Notes under the pieces: model-generated
Told to the model about the DNA's origin: nothing
What the model saw: only the letters and a program-made list of their open reading frames with translations
Databases searched by the model: none
Source of the DNA: an uncultured Bacteroidota bacterium
GTDB lineage: Bacteria > Bacteroidota > Bacteroidia > Chitinophagales > Chitinophagaceae
Length of the DNA: 64,000 nucleotides
Assembly (NCBI GenBank): GCA_903824665.1
Contig: CAIJXT010000017.1
Location: forward strand, 1 to 64,000
Direction: 5' to 3'
Made by a program: the position numbers and the translations under genes
In this document: in pieces, positions 35,260-44,400 of the stretch
How positions within the stretch are numbered: the first letter of the stretch is position 1
Layout of the letters: each line of letters opens with the position of its first letter

Positions 35260-37995
35260 TCAGTGGACACCGGCAGGCAGTGTGAAATAAAATACCGCAC
35301 CTTCACCTACTTTGCCCTCAGCCCATACTTTGCCACCATGTTTGTTGATGATGTTTTGTACAATAGCCAGCCCAACCCCCGTTCCCTCATATTCATTTGA
35401 CTTGTGCAATCTGTGGAATACGCCAAACAGCTTGTCGACATACTGCATATCAAAACCTGCACCATTGTCGCCTATCGAAAATGTGACGATACTATCAACT
35501 TTTTCGGACGTAATTTCTACGCGAGGAGACGCAACACCTGCTGAGTACTTAATAGCGTTTGACAGCAGATTTGCGAGCACCTGGGTTATCAGTGTTTGGT
35601 CTGCGCTAACGGTATGCAAATCCCCGACGCTCAATGTGACCGGCACAGGGGCGAAACGGATCTGCTCAGCCCAGACCGTAGAAACAAGCGACTTCATATC
35701 GACATTGGTTTTCCGGACCTCCGCCTTACCCAATCGGGCGAAAGCAAGCAAATCATCAATGAGCGACCCCATTTTTTTAGCATTCTCCTGAATGACACCT
35801 AGTAATCGCCTACCCTCTTCGTCGAATACACTATCATAATCTTCGCCGAGCATATCGGCATAACCATAAATCACCCGCAGAGGTGAACGCAGATCATGAG
35901 AAACAGAGTAAGAAAAAGCTTCCAGCGCTTTGTTTGCTTCCGTTAGCTGGGCTGTCCGTTCAGCAACTTTTGCCTCAAGATTTTGATACAGCTTTTTAAC
36001 TTCAGCTTCTGCTTGTTTTCGCTCGGTAATTTCAACAGAGAGTATAAACACCCCCTCGGGGATCGGCTGGATACTTAACTCGAACCACCCTACAGAACCA
36101 TCCGGAAACTTAAACTCTACCTCTTTATGTGTAGCCACCCGGTCTTCAAGACAACGTTTTATGTAGGCATACACATTTGTCTGCTCATAGCCAGGATACA
36201 TCTCCATCATAGTTCTGCCAAGCAACTCTTCACGCCTATACTTCCCTTGCTTTTCGAGTGTGTCGTTGAGATAAATATACCGCCAATCAAAACCAATAAT
36301 CTGGGCGCCCTCCAGCATATTGTCGAGCGTGTAGCGCAGCCTTCGTTCGCTGGCTGCAAGACTCTCTTCGGCCAACTTTCTATCTGTTACGTCCTGCAAA
36401 ATCAAAACAACTTCCTGAATCTCGCCATCAGCTGCCTTCAGTGGATACAAAGTCATAACCGTCCATCGTCTCCGCCCTTTTTGTCCTATAAGCGCTGGAT
36501 CGTATAAGTAGGGTTCACTTACTGCCAATGAACCCGAAAAAGCCTGATTAATTACAGACGCAAGTGGTGAACCCATAACAGATTCGTCCTTCAGTATATT
36601 ATAGCCTACAACATTCTCCCTGCTGTCTTCCCACATTAACTCCCAGGCCCTGTTGGCCGTAATATAAGTACCACCAGGATCGTAGCTCACAACGGGATAG
36701 GGGAATTGTTCGATAATCGCTCCAAAACGCTCCTGACTTGCCTGAAGGTTTTCCTGCGCCAACTTCCTGTCATCAATTTCATAGTAAAAAGCCAGGATAC
36801 GCTCACAACCAGCAATGCTTGCTTTTTCGCAGTTAACTTCCAGCCAATGCTCACTACCATCCTTCCTTTTGCTCTTCCATTCAAAGCGTTGAAGGGTTCC
36901 GGCGGCAGCGAGCAAAAAATAGGATTCCTTAGCGCCAGAATGGTCAGCAGAATGAGCCAGATTCAACCACCCAATCTGACTACCCAACAATTCTTCACGT
37001 GAAAACCCCGTCATCAGTGTTGCTCGGTTATTGACATCAATAATTTGCCCCGTAACTATATCCAGTACATAAATTGCAGAGGTCGCTTTGTCAAATATTT
37101 CATGATAGTTCGCTTCAGCATCGCGCAACAACTCCAATGCACGCTCACGTTCGTGCCCAATACGATTGAGTTTCCGAGCAGTATTACGTATAATAAACAA
37201 ACCAAGAAACACAAACGACATAACGAAAAGCGCAATTCCAAATTCTACAGACACCAAATTATGCTTGTGCGACTCGATTCTGAGATAACCCAAAAGCAAC
37301 ATCAGTGTTACAAAAACCGGAAACATTTTCCGTGCCATTATATTCCCCATTCCATTGCCCAAAAACAACCCATTTATGCCATAAGTGGGGTTGATAAAGG
37401 ACGCAGCAACCGACACAACAAAAAGCAGTACCGACGTATTGAGCGCCATTGATGTGAGAAAAGAAAGCCTGTAAAAAGATGGAACATTGTACCAATAACC
37501 TATTATAGCCAGAATTGCTATGGTTGTAATGACATGTAGCGCATACTGCGCCAGCATAAGCAGGTACCTATTGCGGGAGCGGACAGCAACAAATGCCGCA
37601 CCAAGCAACGTAAAACAAACTGATGTAGTAGCCGCCATGCGCCCCGGATAACCACCCGGAACAGCAATCAACTCGGGATCACGAACTAAAAAAGTATCAA
37701 TGCCCAATGATACACCACTGACATATTCGAAAAAAGTAGCAAAACCTATTACTCCAACCAAAAACGAGAGCGCATTAGACAAGCTTAAATAAGTGGAACT
37801 CCTGCTGAACAACAACAACACAAGACCAGAAAACACAAAACACAAAGACACATTAACCGTCATAGGTGCCATGCCCGTGCCTGACGCCGATACAACAGTA
37901 CTACCAAATACATAGCTCGCAATTACAAACAATCCTGTAGCGACTGCTGACACGCCAGCAACGGCCTGAATTTTTGTCACCAAGTTCGTTTTCAT
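35260..37995 (-). CDS. Membrane-anchored multi-PAS sensor histidine kinase
   Basis: A 911-residue kinase. The N-terminal ~270 residues carry about eight transmembrane helices (a MASE-like sensor). Three PAS domains follow: about 290-410 (NYHEIFDKATSAIYVLDIVTG), 415-545 (FGAIIEQFPYPVVSYD) and 545-665 (LRYTLDNMLEGAQIIGFD). A coiled coil, a HisKA domain with phospho-His H700 (SVSHDLRSPLR) and a HATPase domain (N-box LLSNAIKYS, G2 GTGVGLAIV) complete it. The C-terminal half resembles bacteriophytochrome-type kinases. No response regulator is adjacent. The signal is unknown. Confidence 0.92.
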   Translation of the reverse strand: MKTNLVTKIQAVAGVSAVATGLFVIASYVFGSTVVSASGTGMAPMTVNVSLCFVFSGLVLLLFSRSSTYLSLSNALSFLVGVIGFATFFEYVSGVSLGIDTFLVRDPELIAVPGGYPGRMAATTSVCFTLLGAAFVAVRSRNRYLLMLAQYALHVITTIAILAIIGYWYNVPSFYRLSFLTSMALNTSVLLFVVSVAASFINPTYGINGLFLGNGMGNIMARKMFPVFVTLMLLLGYLRIESHKHNLVSVEFGIALFVMSFVFLGLFIIRNTARKLNRIGHERERALELLRDAEANYHEIFDKATSAIYVLDIVTGQIIDVNNRATLMTGFSREELLGSQIGWLNLAHSADHSGAKESYFLLAAAGTLQRFEWKSKRKDGSEHWLEVNCEKASIAGCERILAFYYEIDDRKLAQENLQASQERFGAIIEQFPYPVVSYDPGGTYITANRAWELMWEDSRENVVGYNILKDESVMGSPLASVINQAFSGSLAVSEPYLYDPALIGQKGRRRWTVMTLYPLKAADGEIQEVVLILQDVTDRKLAEESLAASERRLRYTLDNMLEGAQIIGFDWRYIYLNDTLEKQGKYRREELLGRTMMEMYPGYEQTNVYAYIKRCLEDRVATHKEVEFKFPDGSVGWFELSIQPIPEGVFILSVEITERKQAEAEVKKLYQNLEAKVAERTAQLTEANKALEAFSYSVSHDLRSPLRVIYGYADMLGEDYDSVFDEEGRRLLGVIQENAKKMGSLIDDLLAFARLGKAEVRKTNVDMKSLVSTVWAEQIRFAPVPVTLSVGDLHTVSADQTLITQVLANLLSNAIKYSAGVASPRVEITSEKVDSIVTFSIGDNGAGFDMQYVDKLFGVFHRLHKSNEYEGTGVGLAIVQNIINKHGGKVWAEGKVGEGAVFYFTLPAGVH

Positions 37996-38322
37996 AATTT
38001 GAAGGGATGGGTATTAACGCAGGAACACCACGTAAACATACATAATAATATACGATAGGCCAACCAAACGAATTGCACTTTTACACATACTAAAGTTTGA
38101 ATATGCATTAGAAAGCCAACTATACAAGTACAAGAGGAACAATACAAACATATCAAATTCAAACTGCAACACACTGTATACGCACTCACCAGTTTGTAAA
38201 ACCAACTTTCACAGTTTTACTCCACTATCAAACATGCATTAATGGTTGTGGTTAAACGGCATACAGATTGCATGGGAATACTTGCTAAACGACCATTTTA
38301 ATTTTTGCTATTATTGTGAATA
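37996..38322. other. Divergent intergenic region, kinase/acyltransferase
   Basis: A 327-base AT-rich stretch without a gene. TATGTTTG on the minus strand (38145-38152) could be a -7 element for the kinase, but the nearest -33-like TTG is only 14 bp away and the leader would be about 145 bases. Nothing else is evident. Confidence 0.35.
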
Positions 38323-39405
38323 ATGGCATCAGAACAGGATAAAGCCCCGATACATTCACTTACCACTACGCGTGCATTCGCGGCTATCCTGGTTTTCATA
38401 CACCATGTGGGCGGAAGTGTTCTTCCATTTGCACTACTTCCTGCTTTGTTTCATATTGGAAATATTGCTGTGGGGTACTTTTTCGTATTGTCGGGTTTCG
38501 TTCTTTATATCTCCTACCAGGGTCGAAAAATTGATTACACTAATTACCTGAAGAAACGGATTGCGCGTATCCTGCCGATATATCTTGTGGCACTGATGCT
38601 GACAATAATTGCCTTTGTATACTACTATGACTACAAAATACTATCAGACCGCGGCATAGCCGAAATTGTGCTCAGCGCACTATGCCTGCAGTCGTTTATA
38701 CCTACCAACCCGCTTGTGCTCAACTTCCCCGGATGGTCTATAGGATCAGAATTGTTTTTCTACATGCTTTTTCCTGCTTTCTTACTGCTCCAAACCCGCA
38801 ATACTGGCCTATTTGTTGTGCTGACTCTTTTGTTATACACCGTTGCACAATTCGTTCATCTCAGTTTTGCGCCAATAAAAAATACGCTCAGTGACAATAT
38901 CGTTGACTTCATCTATTTCAATCCACTGATGCACCTCAGCCAGTTTCTCTTTGGCATGTTGGGTGGTTATCTTTTCAGAAAATATACGATCAGGATACAG
39001 CAATACCGCATATTACCATTTCTGTTTTTCGTCGTGGTGCTCGCCGTAATCGCTTTTCGACCAAATCATATCAGCTTTCAGGTAGGGCTTATAGCTCCGT
39101 TCTTTATGATCCTTATCCTACTCACAGCAAAGTACAACCCCAAATTACTGAACCTACGACCATTAGTGTTTCTCGGAGAAATCAGTTACGGGCTATACAT
39201 TCTGCAACATCCGGTCTATACCTTTCTCGACCATCTGAATAACAGCAGCTTGCATTTGCCCGCCAATTTGTTTTTTTACGCGTCATTAAGTACTCTTATT
39301 GCGATAGCAACAATCACCTACTATGCAATAGAAATACCCTTCAGAAAACTTGCAGCTGGCAAAAAGCAAACACAACATGCTTCGCCACAATCAGGAGCTG
39401 AGTAA
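38323..39405 (+). CDS. Membrane acyltransferase (acyltransferase 3 / OafA-like)
   Basis: A 360-residue polytopic protein with about ten transmembrane helices. The family signature near the N-terminus is LTTTRAFAAILVFIHHVGG, where the His pair is likely catalytic, and the FVLSGFVLYIS segment follows. Such enzymes O-acylate surface polysaccharides or lipids using acyl-CoA from the cytosol. No glycan genes are adjacent, so the acceptor is unknown. An FNR-like box for the next operon begins five bases after its stop codon. Confidence 0.88.
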   Translation: MASEQDKAPIHSLTTTRAFAAILVFIHHVGGSVLPFALLPALFHIGNIAVGYFFVLSGFVLYISYQGRKIDYTNYLKKRIARILPIYLVALMLTIIAFVYYYDYKILSDRGIAEIVLSALCLQSFIPTNPLVLNFPGWSIGSELFFYMLFPAFLLLQTRNTGLFVVLTLLLYTVAQFVHLSFAPIKNTLSDNIVDFIYFNPLMHLSQFLFGMLGGYLFRKYTIRIQQYRILPFLFFVVVLAVIAFRPNHISFQVGLIAPFFMILILLTAKYNPKLLNLRPLVFLGEISYGLYILQHPVYTFLDHLNNSSLHLPANLFFYASLSTLIAIATITYYAIEIPFRKLAAGKKQTQHASPQSGAE

Positions 39406-39409
39406 ATCC

Positions 39410-39474
39410 TGATTAATATCATATCACCAACTGCCCACCATCATAAACGAGGCATTGCCACAGGTTTAAGTTTG
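39410..39474 (+). promoter_or_regulatory. FNR-like box and promoter of hmgA-hpd-paa
   Basis: The palindrome TGAT-TAAT-ATCA (39410-39421) has its centre 51.5 bp before a perfect -7 TAAGTTTG (39467-39474). No TTG lies at the normal -33 position. The spacing equals that at ccoS, ccoI and the distal box of the kinase operon. The predicted start site is about 14 bases before the hmgA ATG. Confidence 0.65.
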
Positions 39475-39492
39475 CCATGAAAACCGTAGCAT

Positions 39493-40650
39493 ATGCCATT
39501 TTATCATAGTCTGGGTATAATACCTGACAAACGCCATATAGTAAGCCGACAGCCTAACGGAGCACTATATCAGGAAGAACTTGTAGGCACCCAGGGATTT
39601 GGAGGACTGTCCTCTCTGGCATACCACCTACATGCACCAACATGTGTAAGGCAAAAGGGTAAACCATACTCGGTGATGCCCAAAATAGCGATAGAAAATG
39701 GCTTGAATGCGATGAGTTTTTCCGGGTACAATGTACAGCCGGAGAAAGACTATATAAAAAGCAGAAAAACACTGCTTGTAAACAGCGCAATGCATGTAGG
39801 AATCGCAGCACCACAGGAGTCTACCGAATACTTCTATAAAAACGCTGATGCTGATGAACTCATTTTTGTGCACGAGGGTAGCGGTGTACTGCTGACCATG
39901 TATGGCATTCTGAAATTCACCTATGGCGACTACATCGTGATTCCCAGAGGCACCGTATACCAAATCCAATTCAACACAACAGCCAACAAATTACTTTACG
40001 TAGAATCGTTTGATCCTATATTCACACCAAGACGGTATCGAAATGACTTTGGCCAGTTGTTGGAGCACTCCCCGTTCTGCGAGCGGGATATAAAACGTCC
40101 GGAACAGCTGCAAACGATTGATGAAAAAGGTGATTTTGATATCTACATCAAAAAAAAGGGCATGATGTTCCCATACGTTTACGCCAATCACCCGTTTGAT
40201 GTTGCTGGATGGGATGGATACCACTACCCTTATACGTTTTCGATTTTCAATTTTGAGCCGATCACAGGACGCATACATATGCCTCCACCGGTGCACCAGA
40301 CATTTGAAAGCAAGAACTTCGTCATATGCTCCTTTGTTCCCAGGCTATATGACTATCATCCGCTTGCAATCCCGGCACCCTACCACCATAGCAATATTGA
40401 TAGCGATGAGATACTATACTACGTGGATGGCGACTTCATGAGCAGAAACGACATCAAATCAGGTCAGTTCACCCTTCATCCCGGCGGCATTCCTCATGGT
40501 CCACATCCGGGAGCTATTGAGCGCAGCATAGGAAAAAAGGAAACAGGAGAACTGGCTGTGATGATCGATCCATTTCAACCAATGATGATCACCGAGGAAG
40601 CTATGAAACTGGAAATACCTGACTACTACAAATCATGGATAACTGAATAA
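39493..40650 (+). CDS. hmgA: Homogentisate 1,2-dioxygenase
   Basis: A 385-residue non-heme Fe(II) cupin that opens the homogentisate ring with O2 to give maleylacetoacetate (tyrosine/phenylalanine degradation). The C-terminal cupin has the iron site in HHSNIDSDEILYYVDGDF (His and Glu) and in HPGGIPHGPHPG. The length is slightly below the ~430 residues of animal and proteobacterial enzymes but is normal for Bacteroidota. It is first in an operon with hpd (11-bp gap) and then paaABCD. The fumarylacetoacetase gene is not in the window. Confidence 0.93.
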   Translation: MPFYHSLGIIPDKRHIVSRQPNGALYQEELVGTQGFGGLSSLAYHLHAPTCVRQKGKPYSVMPKIAIENGLNAMSFSGYNVQPEKDYIKSRKTLLVNSAMHVGIAAPQESTEYFYKNADADELIFVHEGSGVLLTMYGILKFTYGDYIVIPRGTVYQIQFNTTANKLLYVESFDPIFTPRRYRNDFGQLLEHSPFCERDIKRPEQLQTIDEKGDFDIYIKKKGMMFPYVYANHPFDVAGWDGYHYPYTFSIFNFEPITGRIHMPPPVHQTFESKNFVICSFVPRLYDYHPLAIPAPYHHSNIDSDEILYYVDGDFMSRNDIKSGQFTLHPGGIPHGPHPGAIERSIGKKETGELAVMIDPFQPMMITEEAMKLEIPDYYKSWITE

Positions 40651-40661
40651 AACAAATATTT

Positions 40662-41819
40662 ATGGAAACCAACAATCTTAAAGACGTTAAGAACTACAAC
40701 TACGGAATCGAAAAGATCTTTGAAAACGCACAGGACTTTCTGCCGATCAATGGGACTGACTACGTGGAACTTTATGTTGGCAATGCAAAACAAGCTGCGC
40801 ACTATTACAAGACAGCCTTTGGATTCCAGTCACTGGCCTATGCCGGAATGGAAACCGGTCTCAGAGACCGTGCGTCTTACGTAGTTGTGCAGGATAAGAT
40901 CAAGTTGGTACTAACAACACCACTGTCTGCAGACAGTGCAATTGCAGACCATTTGAGGAAGCACGGTGATGGTGTGAAAGTGATAGCCCTTTGGGTGGAT
41001 GATGCACGAAAAGCATTCGAAGTAACAACGTCCCGTGGTGCAGAGGTATACTTTGAACCGGTTGTAGAAAAAGACGATAATGGAGAAGTGGTAAGAGCCG
41101 GCATACGAACCTATGGCGACACCGTACACATTTTCGTAGAGCGTCGCAACTACAATGGTACATTCCTACCCGGATACGAACCCTGGGAATCTGAATATAA
41201 TCCGCAAAGTACTGGCTTAAAGTACATTGACCATATGGTAGGCAATGTAGAACTGGGCTCCATGAATAAATGGGCAGAGTACTATGCAAAAGTGATGGGA
41301 TTTGCCAATCTGGTCACATTTGATGACAAAGACATTTCCACACAGTACACCGCGCTTATGAGCAAAGTAATGACGAACGGAAATGGCCGCATTAAATTCC
41401 CGATAAATGAACCGGCGATTGGTTTGAAGAAATCTCAGGTAGAAGAATACCTTGACTTTTATGGCGGTGCAGGCTGCCAGCATATTGCAGTAGCTACCGA
41501 TGATATAGTCTTCACAATATCTGAAATGCGCAAGAGAGGAGTAGAATTCCTTTATGTGCCCGGAAAATACTATGACACAGTGCAGCAACGGGTGGGTGAA
41601 ATAGCCGAAGACATGGCAACACTGAAAAGCCTCGGCATCATGGTAGACAGAGATGAAGAGGGCTACTTACTGCAGATATTCACCAAACCGGTGGAAGACA
41701 GACCCACTTTGTTCTTTGAGATCATTCAACGGAAGGGCGCAAGGTCTTTCGGTAAGGGAAACTTTCAGGCGCTATTCGAATCGATTGAAGCAGAACAAGC
41801 ACGGAGAGGCACTCTTTAG
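40662..41819 (+). CDS. hpd: 4-Hydroxyphenylpyruvate dioxygenase
   Basis: A 385-residue Fe(II) enzyme that converts 4-hydroxyphenylpyruvate and O2 to homogentisate, the substrate of the preceding gene product. Two vicinal-oxygen-chelate domains are seen. The C-terminal one carries the 2-His-1-Glu iron site: H191 (YIDHMVGNV), H274 (GCQHIAVATDDI) and E353 (LFFEIIQRKG). The C-terminal lid GNFQALFESIE is present. The gene is 11 bp after hmgA and 43 bp before paaA. Confidence 0.96.
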   Translation: METNNLKDVKNYNYGIEKIFENAQDFLPINGTDYVELYVGNAKQAAHYYKTAFGFQSLAYAGMETGLRDRASYVVVQDKIKLVLTTPLSADSAIADHLRKHGDGVKVIALWVDDARKAFEVTTSRGAEVYFEPVVEKDDNGEVVRAGIRTYGDTVHIFVERRNYNGTFLPGYEPWESEYNPQSTGLKYIDHMVGNVELGSMNKWAEYYAKVMGFANLVTFDDKDISTQYTALMSKVMTNGNGRIKFPINEPAIGLKKSQVEEYLDFYGGAGCQHIAVATDDIVFTISEMRKRGVEFLYVPGKYYDTVQQRVGEIAEDMATLKSLGIMVDRDEEGYLLQIFTKPVEDRPTLFFEIIQRKGARSFGKGNFQALFESIEAEQARRGTL

Positions 41820-41862
41820 GCAAAAATATTCCTTCACATTCCGCTAAAAACAATAAAGGGTT

Positions 41863-42828
41863 ATGGAACTGTTAGAAAAAAACGAACAGGTGCAAACAGA
41901 ACTTCTGAGGCACTTCGAAAACAAAATAGAAAAAGGTGACTCGATAGAGCCGAGAGACAAAATGCCTGATGGCTACAGAAAACATCTTATAAGGCAGATG
42001 TCGCAACACGCACACTCTGAAGTAATTGGTATGCAGCCCGAGGGCAACTGGATTACCAGAGCTCCGAGTTTGCGGGCCAAACAAATACTGTTGGCAAAAA
42101 TACAGGATGAAGGTGGACACGGCTTATACCTGTATAGCGCAGCAGAAACACTGGGAATATCGCGGGACGAAATGATCAGCCAACTGCACTCAGGAAAAGC
42201 CAAGTACTCCAACATATTCAACTATCCCGCATTGACGTGGGCTGATATAGGCGCAATAGGCTGGCTGGTAGATGGTGCTGCTATTGTTAATCAGGTTTCA
42301 CTGCAACGCACGTCGTATGGCCCCTACAGCAGGGCTATGGTCCGCATCTGCAAGGAAGAAAGCTTCCACCAGCGGCAGGGTTATGAAATAATGGCAAAAA
42401 TGATGAGCGGTACTGATGCCCAGAAAGAAATGGCTCAGGATGCCATGAACAGATGGTGGTGGCCCTCTCTGATGATGTTTGGACCCCATGACAGCGAATC
42501 GCCACACACTGGTGATGCTGTAAAGTGGAAGATCAAAAGACACTCTAATGATGAGCTACGTGCAAAATTCATTGATAAAACCGTACAACAGGCGGAAGTA
42601 ATAGGACTGACCATACCAGATAAAGATCTGAAATGGAACGATGCCACCGGACACTATGACCATGGGGCCATAGACTGGAATGAGTTTTATAAAGTGATCA
42701 GTGGCTCTGGCCCATGTAACCACCAAAGAATGGAACACCATAAGCGTGTACATGCCGAAGGTGCCTGGGTAAGGGAAGCTGCAGAAGCCTATAGGGCAAA
42801 ACAGGAAAAACAATTACTTCATTCGTAA
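41863..42828 (+). CDS. paaA: 1,2-Phenylacetyl-CoA epoxidase, catalytic subunit A
   Basis: A 321-residue ferritin-like di-iron oxygenase subunit. With PaaB, C and D, and an electron donor, it epoxidises the ring of phenylacetyl-CoA using O2. Di-iron ligand motifs are visible: [24 protein letters not shown], and the [14 protein letters not shown] segment (E-x2-H type). It opens the paaABCD block; intergenic gaps of 12 and 14 bp follow, then an overlap. Confidence 0.97.
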   Translation: MELLEKNEQVQTELLRHFENKIEKGDSIEPRDKMPDGYRKHLIRQMSQHAHSEVIGMQPEGNWITRAPSLRAKQILLAKIQDEGGHGLYLYSAAETLGISRDEMISQLHSGKAKYSNIFNYPALTWADIGAIGWLVDGAAIVNQVSLQRTSYGPYSRAMVRICKEESFHQRQGYEIMAKMMSGTDAQKEMAQDAMNRWWWPSLMMFGPHDSESPHTGDAVKWKIKRHSNDELRAKFIDKTVQQAEVIGLTIPDKDLKWNDATGHYDHGAIDWNEFYKVISGSGPCNHQRMEHHKRVHAEGAWVREAAEAYRAKQEKQLLHS

Positions 42829-42840
42829 ATATTTCTCATT

Positions 42841-43131
42841 ATGACAAAGGATTCTCAATTAGGTACATGGGAGGTTTTCATGCAGTCAAAACCAGGTGCC
42901 AACTACATTCATGCCGGCAGTGTGCATGCTTCAGACAAAGGTATGGCGCTGCAGAACGCCCGTGACACGTACACACGCAGAGGTGAAGGCACGAGCATTT
43001 GGGTGGTGCCTTCAGAAGCAATTACTGCTTCGAACCCGGACGACAACGATATGTTGTTTGATCCTGCCAATGACAAAGTATACAGGATGCCCACTTTTTA
43101 CGTAATGCCGGAAGGAGCCAAAGCCATCTAA
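42841..43131 (+). CDS. paaB: 1,2-Phenylacetyl-CoA epoxidase subunit B
   Basis: A 96-residue PaaB, a small structural or bridging subunit of the epoxidase with no metal site. The family pattern is clear: WEVFMQSKPGANYIHAGSVHA, then ARDTYTRRGEGTSIWVVPS. The length is typical. It is tightly packed between paaA and paaC. Confidence 0.96.
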   Translation: MTKDSQLGTWEVFMQSKPGANYIHAGSVHASDKGMALQNARDTYTRRGEGTSIWVVPSEAITASNPDDNDMLFDPANDKVYRMPTFYVMPEGAKAI

Positions 43132-43145
43132 TAAAACTAAAAGCT

Positions 43146-43904
43146 ATGACAAAGGAAGAAGCACTATATAAATACAGCCTGAAAATGGGCGACAACGCCT
43201 TGGTTCATTCATACCGTCTTTCTGAATGGTGCAGCAATGCGCCACTGCTTGAGGAAGATCTGGCACTGACAAACTTTGCGCTGGATATGATAGGCAGGGC
43301 ACAAGCGTTCCTTACCTATGCCGGACAGGTAGAAGGAAAAGACAGAACAGATGACGACCTCGCCTATCGCAGATCTGAAAGGCTGTTTACCAACAGTCTG
43401 ATCACAGAACTCCCCAATGGCGACTTTGCACATACAATAGCCAGACTACTATTTGTTTCGGTTTTTGAGCGTTACTTTTTTACAGCGTTGCAACACAGCA
43501 GCGATACTACCCTGGCAGCAATAGCAGCCAAGACGCTGAAAGAAGTGAAATACCATGCCACACATGCCACAGAGTGGACAATGAGGCTTGGTGACGGAAC
43601 CAGCGAAAGCAAAAAAAGAATGCAGGCGGCCATTAACAATCTCTGGATGTATACCGGCGAGCTGTTCGAAACGGATGAAGCAGATGCTATGCTACAAGGG
43701 CTGAACATAGGTGTAGACATGCCTCCTATCAAGGAGAACTGGCTGCAATATATAAAAGGTACTCTTGCCGCTGCAAACCTGACATTGCCCGAAGACACCT
43801 TCATGCAAACAGGTGGCCATAAAGGTATACACACTGAACATCTGGGACACATTCTTTCCGAAATGCAATATCTGCAACGCGCATATCCTGATGCAAAATG
43901 GTAA
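43146..43904 (+). CDS. paaC: 1,2-Phenylacetyl-CoA epoxidase subunit C
   Basis: A 252-residue ferritin-like partner of PaaA. It keeps the fold but is the structural, non-catalytic subunit in characterised systems. Family landmarks are present: YSLKMGDNALVHSYRLSEWC, NFALDMIGRAQAFL, KEVKYHATHATEWT, and the C-terminal HTEHLGHILSEMQYLQR. The stop codon overlaps the paaD start by seven bases, indicating coupled translation. Confidence 0.97.
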   Translation: MTKEEALYKYSLKMGDNALVHSYRLSEWCSNAPLLEEDLALTNFALDMIGRAQAFLTYAGQVEGKDRTDDDLAYRRSERLFTNSLITELPNGDFAHTIARLLFVSVFERYFFTALQHSSDTTLAAIAAKTLKEVKYHATHATEWTMRLGDGTSESKKRMQAAINNLWMYTGELFETDEADAMLQGLNIGVDMPPIKENWLQYIKGTLAAANLTLPEDTFMQTGGHKGIHTEHLGHILSEMQYLQRAYPDAKW

Positions 43905-44389
43905 AGCAAACACTCACAAAAGAGTATATCCTACAACTACTCTCTGTAATTCCTGACCCCGAAATCCCGGTGGTCAGCATCTATGAAATGGGAATGCTGC
44001 GCGACGCAATTGTGCAGGACAATGGGTGTGAAATTATACTTACGCCTACCTACACGGGATGTCCCGCCATGGGCATCATAGAACAGGATATCAAAATGAC
44101 GCTGCAAGCGCACGGTATCTCACCAGTTACGGTACGTCTGGTTTATAATCCGGCATGGACAACAGACTGGATGACAGACATAGCAAAAGAAAAGCTGCGA
44201 CGCTATGGAATAGCGCCACCGCTGCATTCTTCATGTACACTCGACACATTTGCACACAACATAGTCGCCTGCCCGCACTGCCTCTCTGAAGATACGGTTC
44301 TGGTAAGCAGGTTTGGGTCCACAGCATGCAAGGCATTGTACCAGTGCAATGACTGCAGAGAGCCATTCGAATATTTCAAATGCCATTAA
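43898..44389 (+). CDS. paaD: Phenylacetyl-CoA epoxidase maturation protein D (MIP18/DUF59 fold)
   Basis: A 163-residue protein with an N-terminal MIP18/DUF59 domain (IPDPEIPVVSIYEMGMLRD; metal-loop Cys in YTGCPAMG). A C-terminal zinc-ribbon-like tail carries four Cys (CPHC ... CNDC). PaaD is needed for epoxidase activity and is thought to help Fe-S or di-iron maturation. In proteobacteria the next gene is paaE; here it is an MBL/rhodanese gene instead. Confidence 0.95.
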   Translation: MVKQTLTKEYILQLLSVIPDPEIPVVSIYEMGMLRDAIVQDNGCEIILTPTYTGCPAMGIIEQDIKMTLQAHGISPVTVRLVYNPAWTTDWMTDIAKEKLRRYGIAPPLHSSCTLDTFAHNIVACPHCLSEDTVLVSRFGSTACKALYQCNDCREPFEYFKCH

Positions 44390-44400
44390 ACGTAAGTATT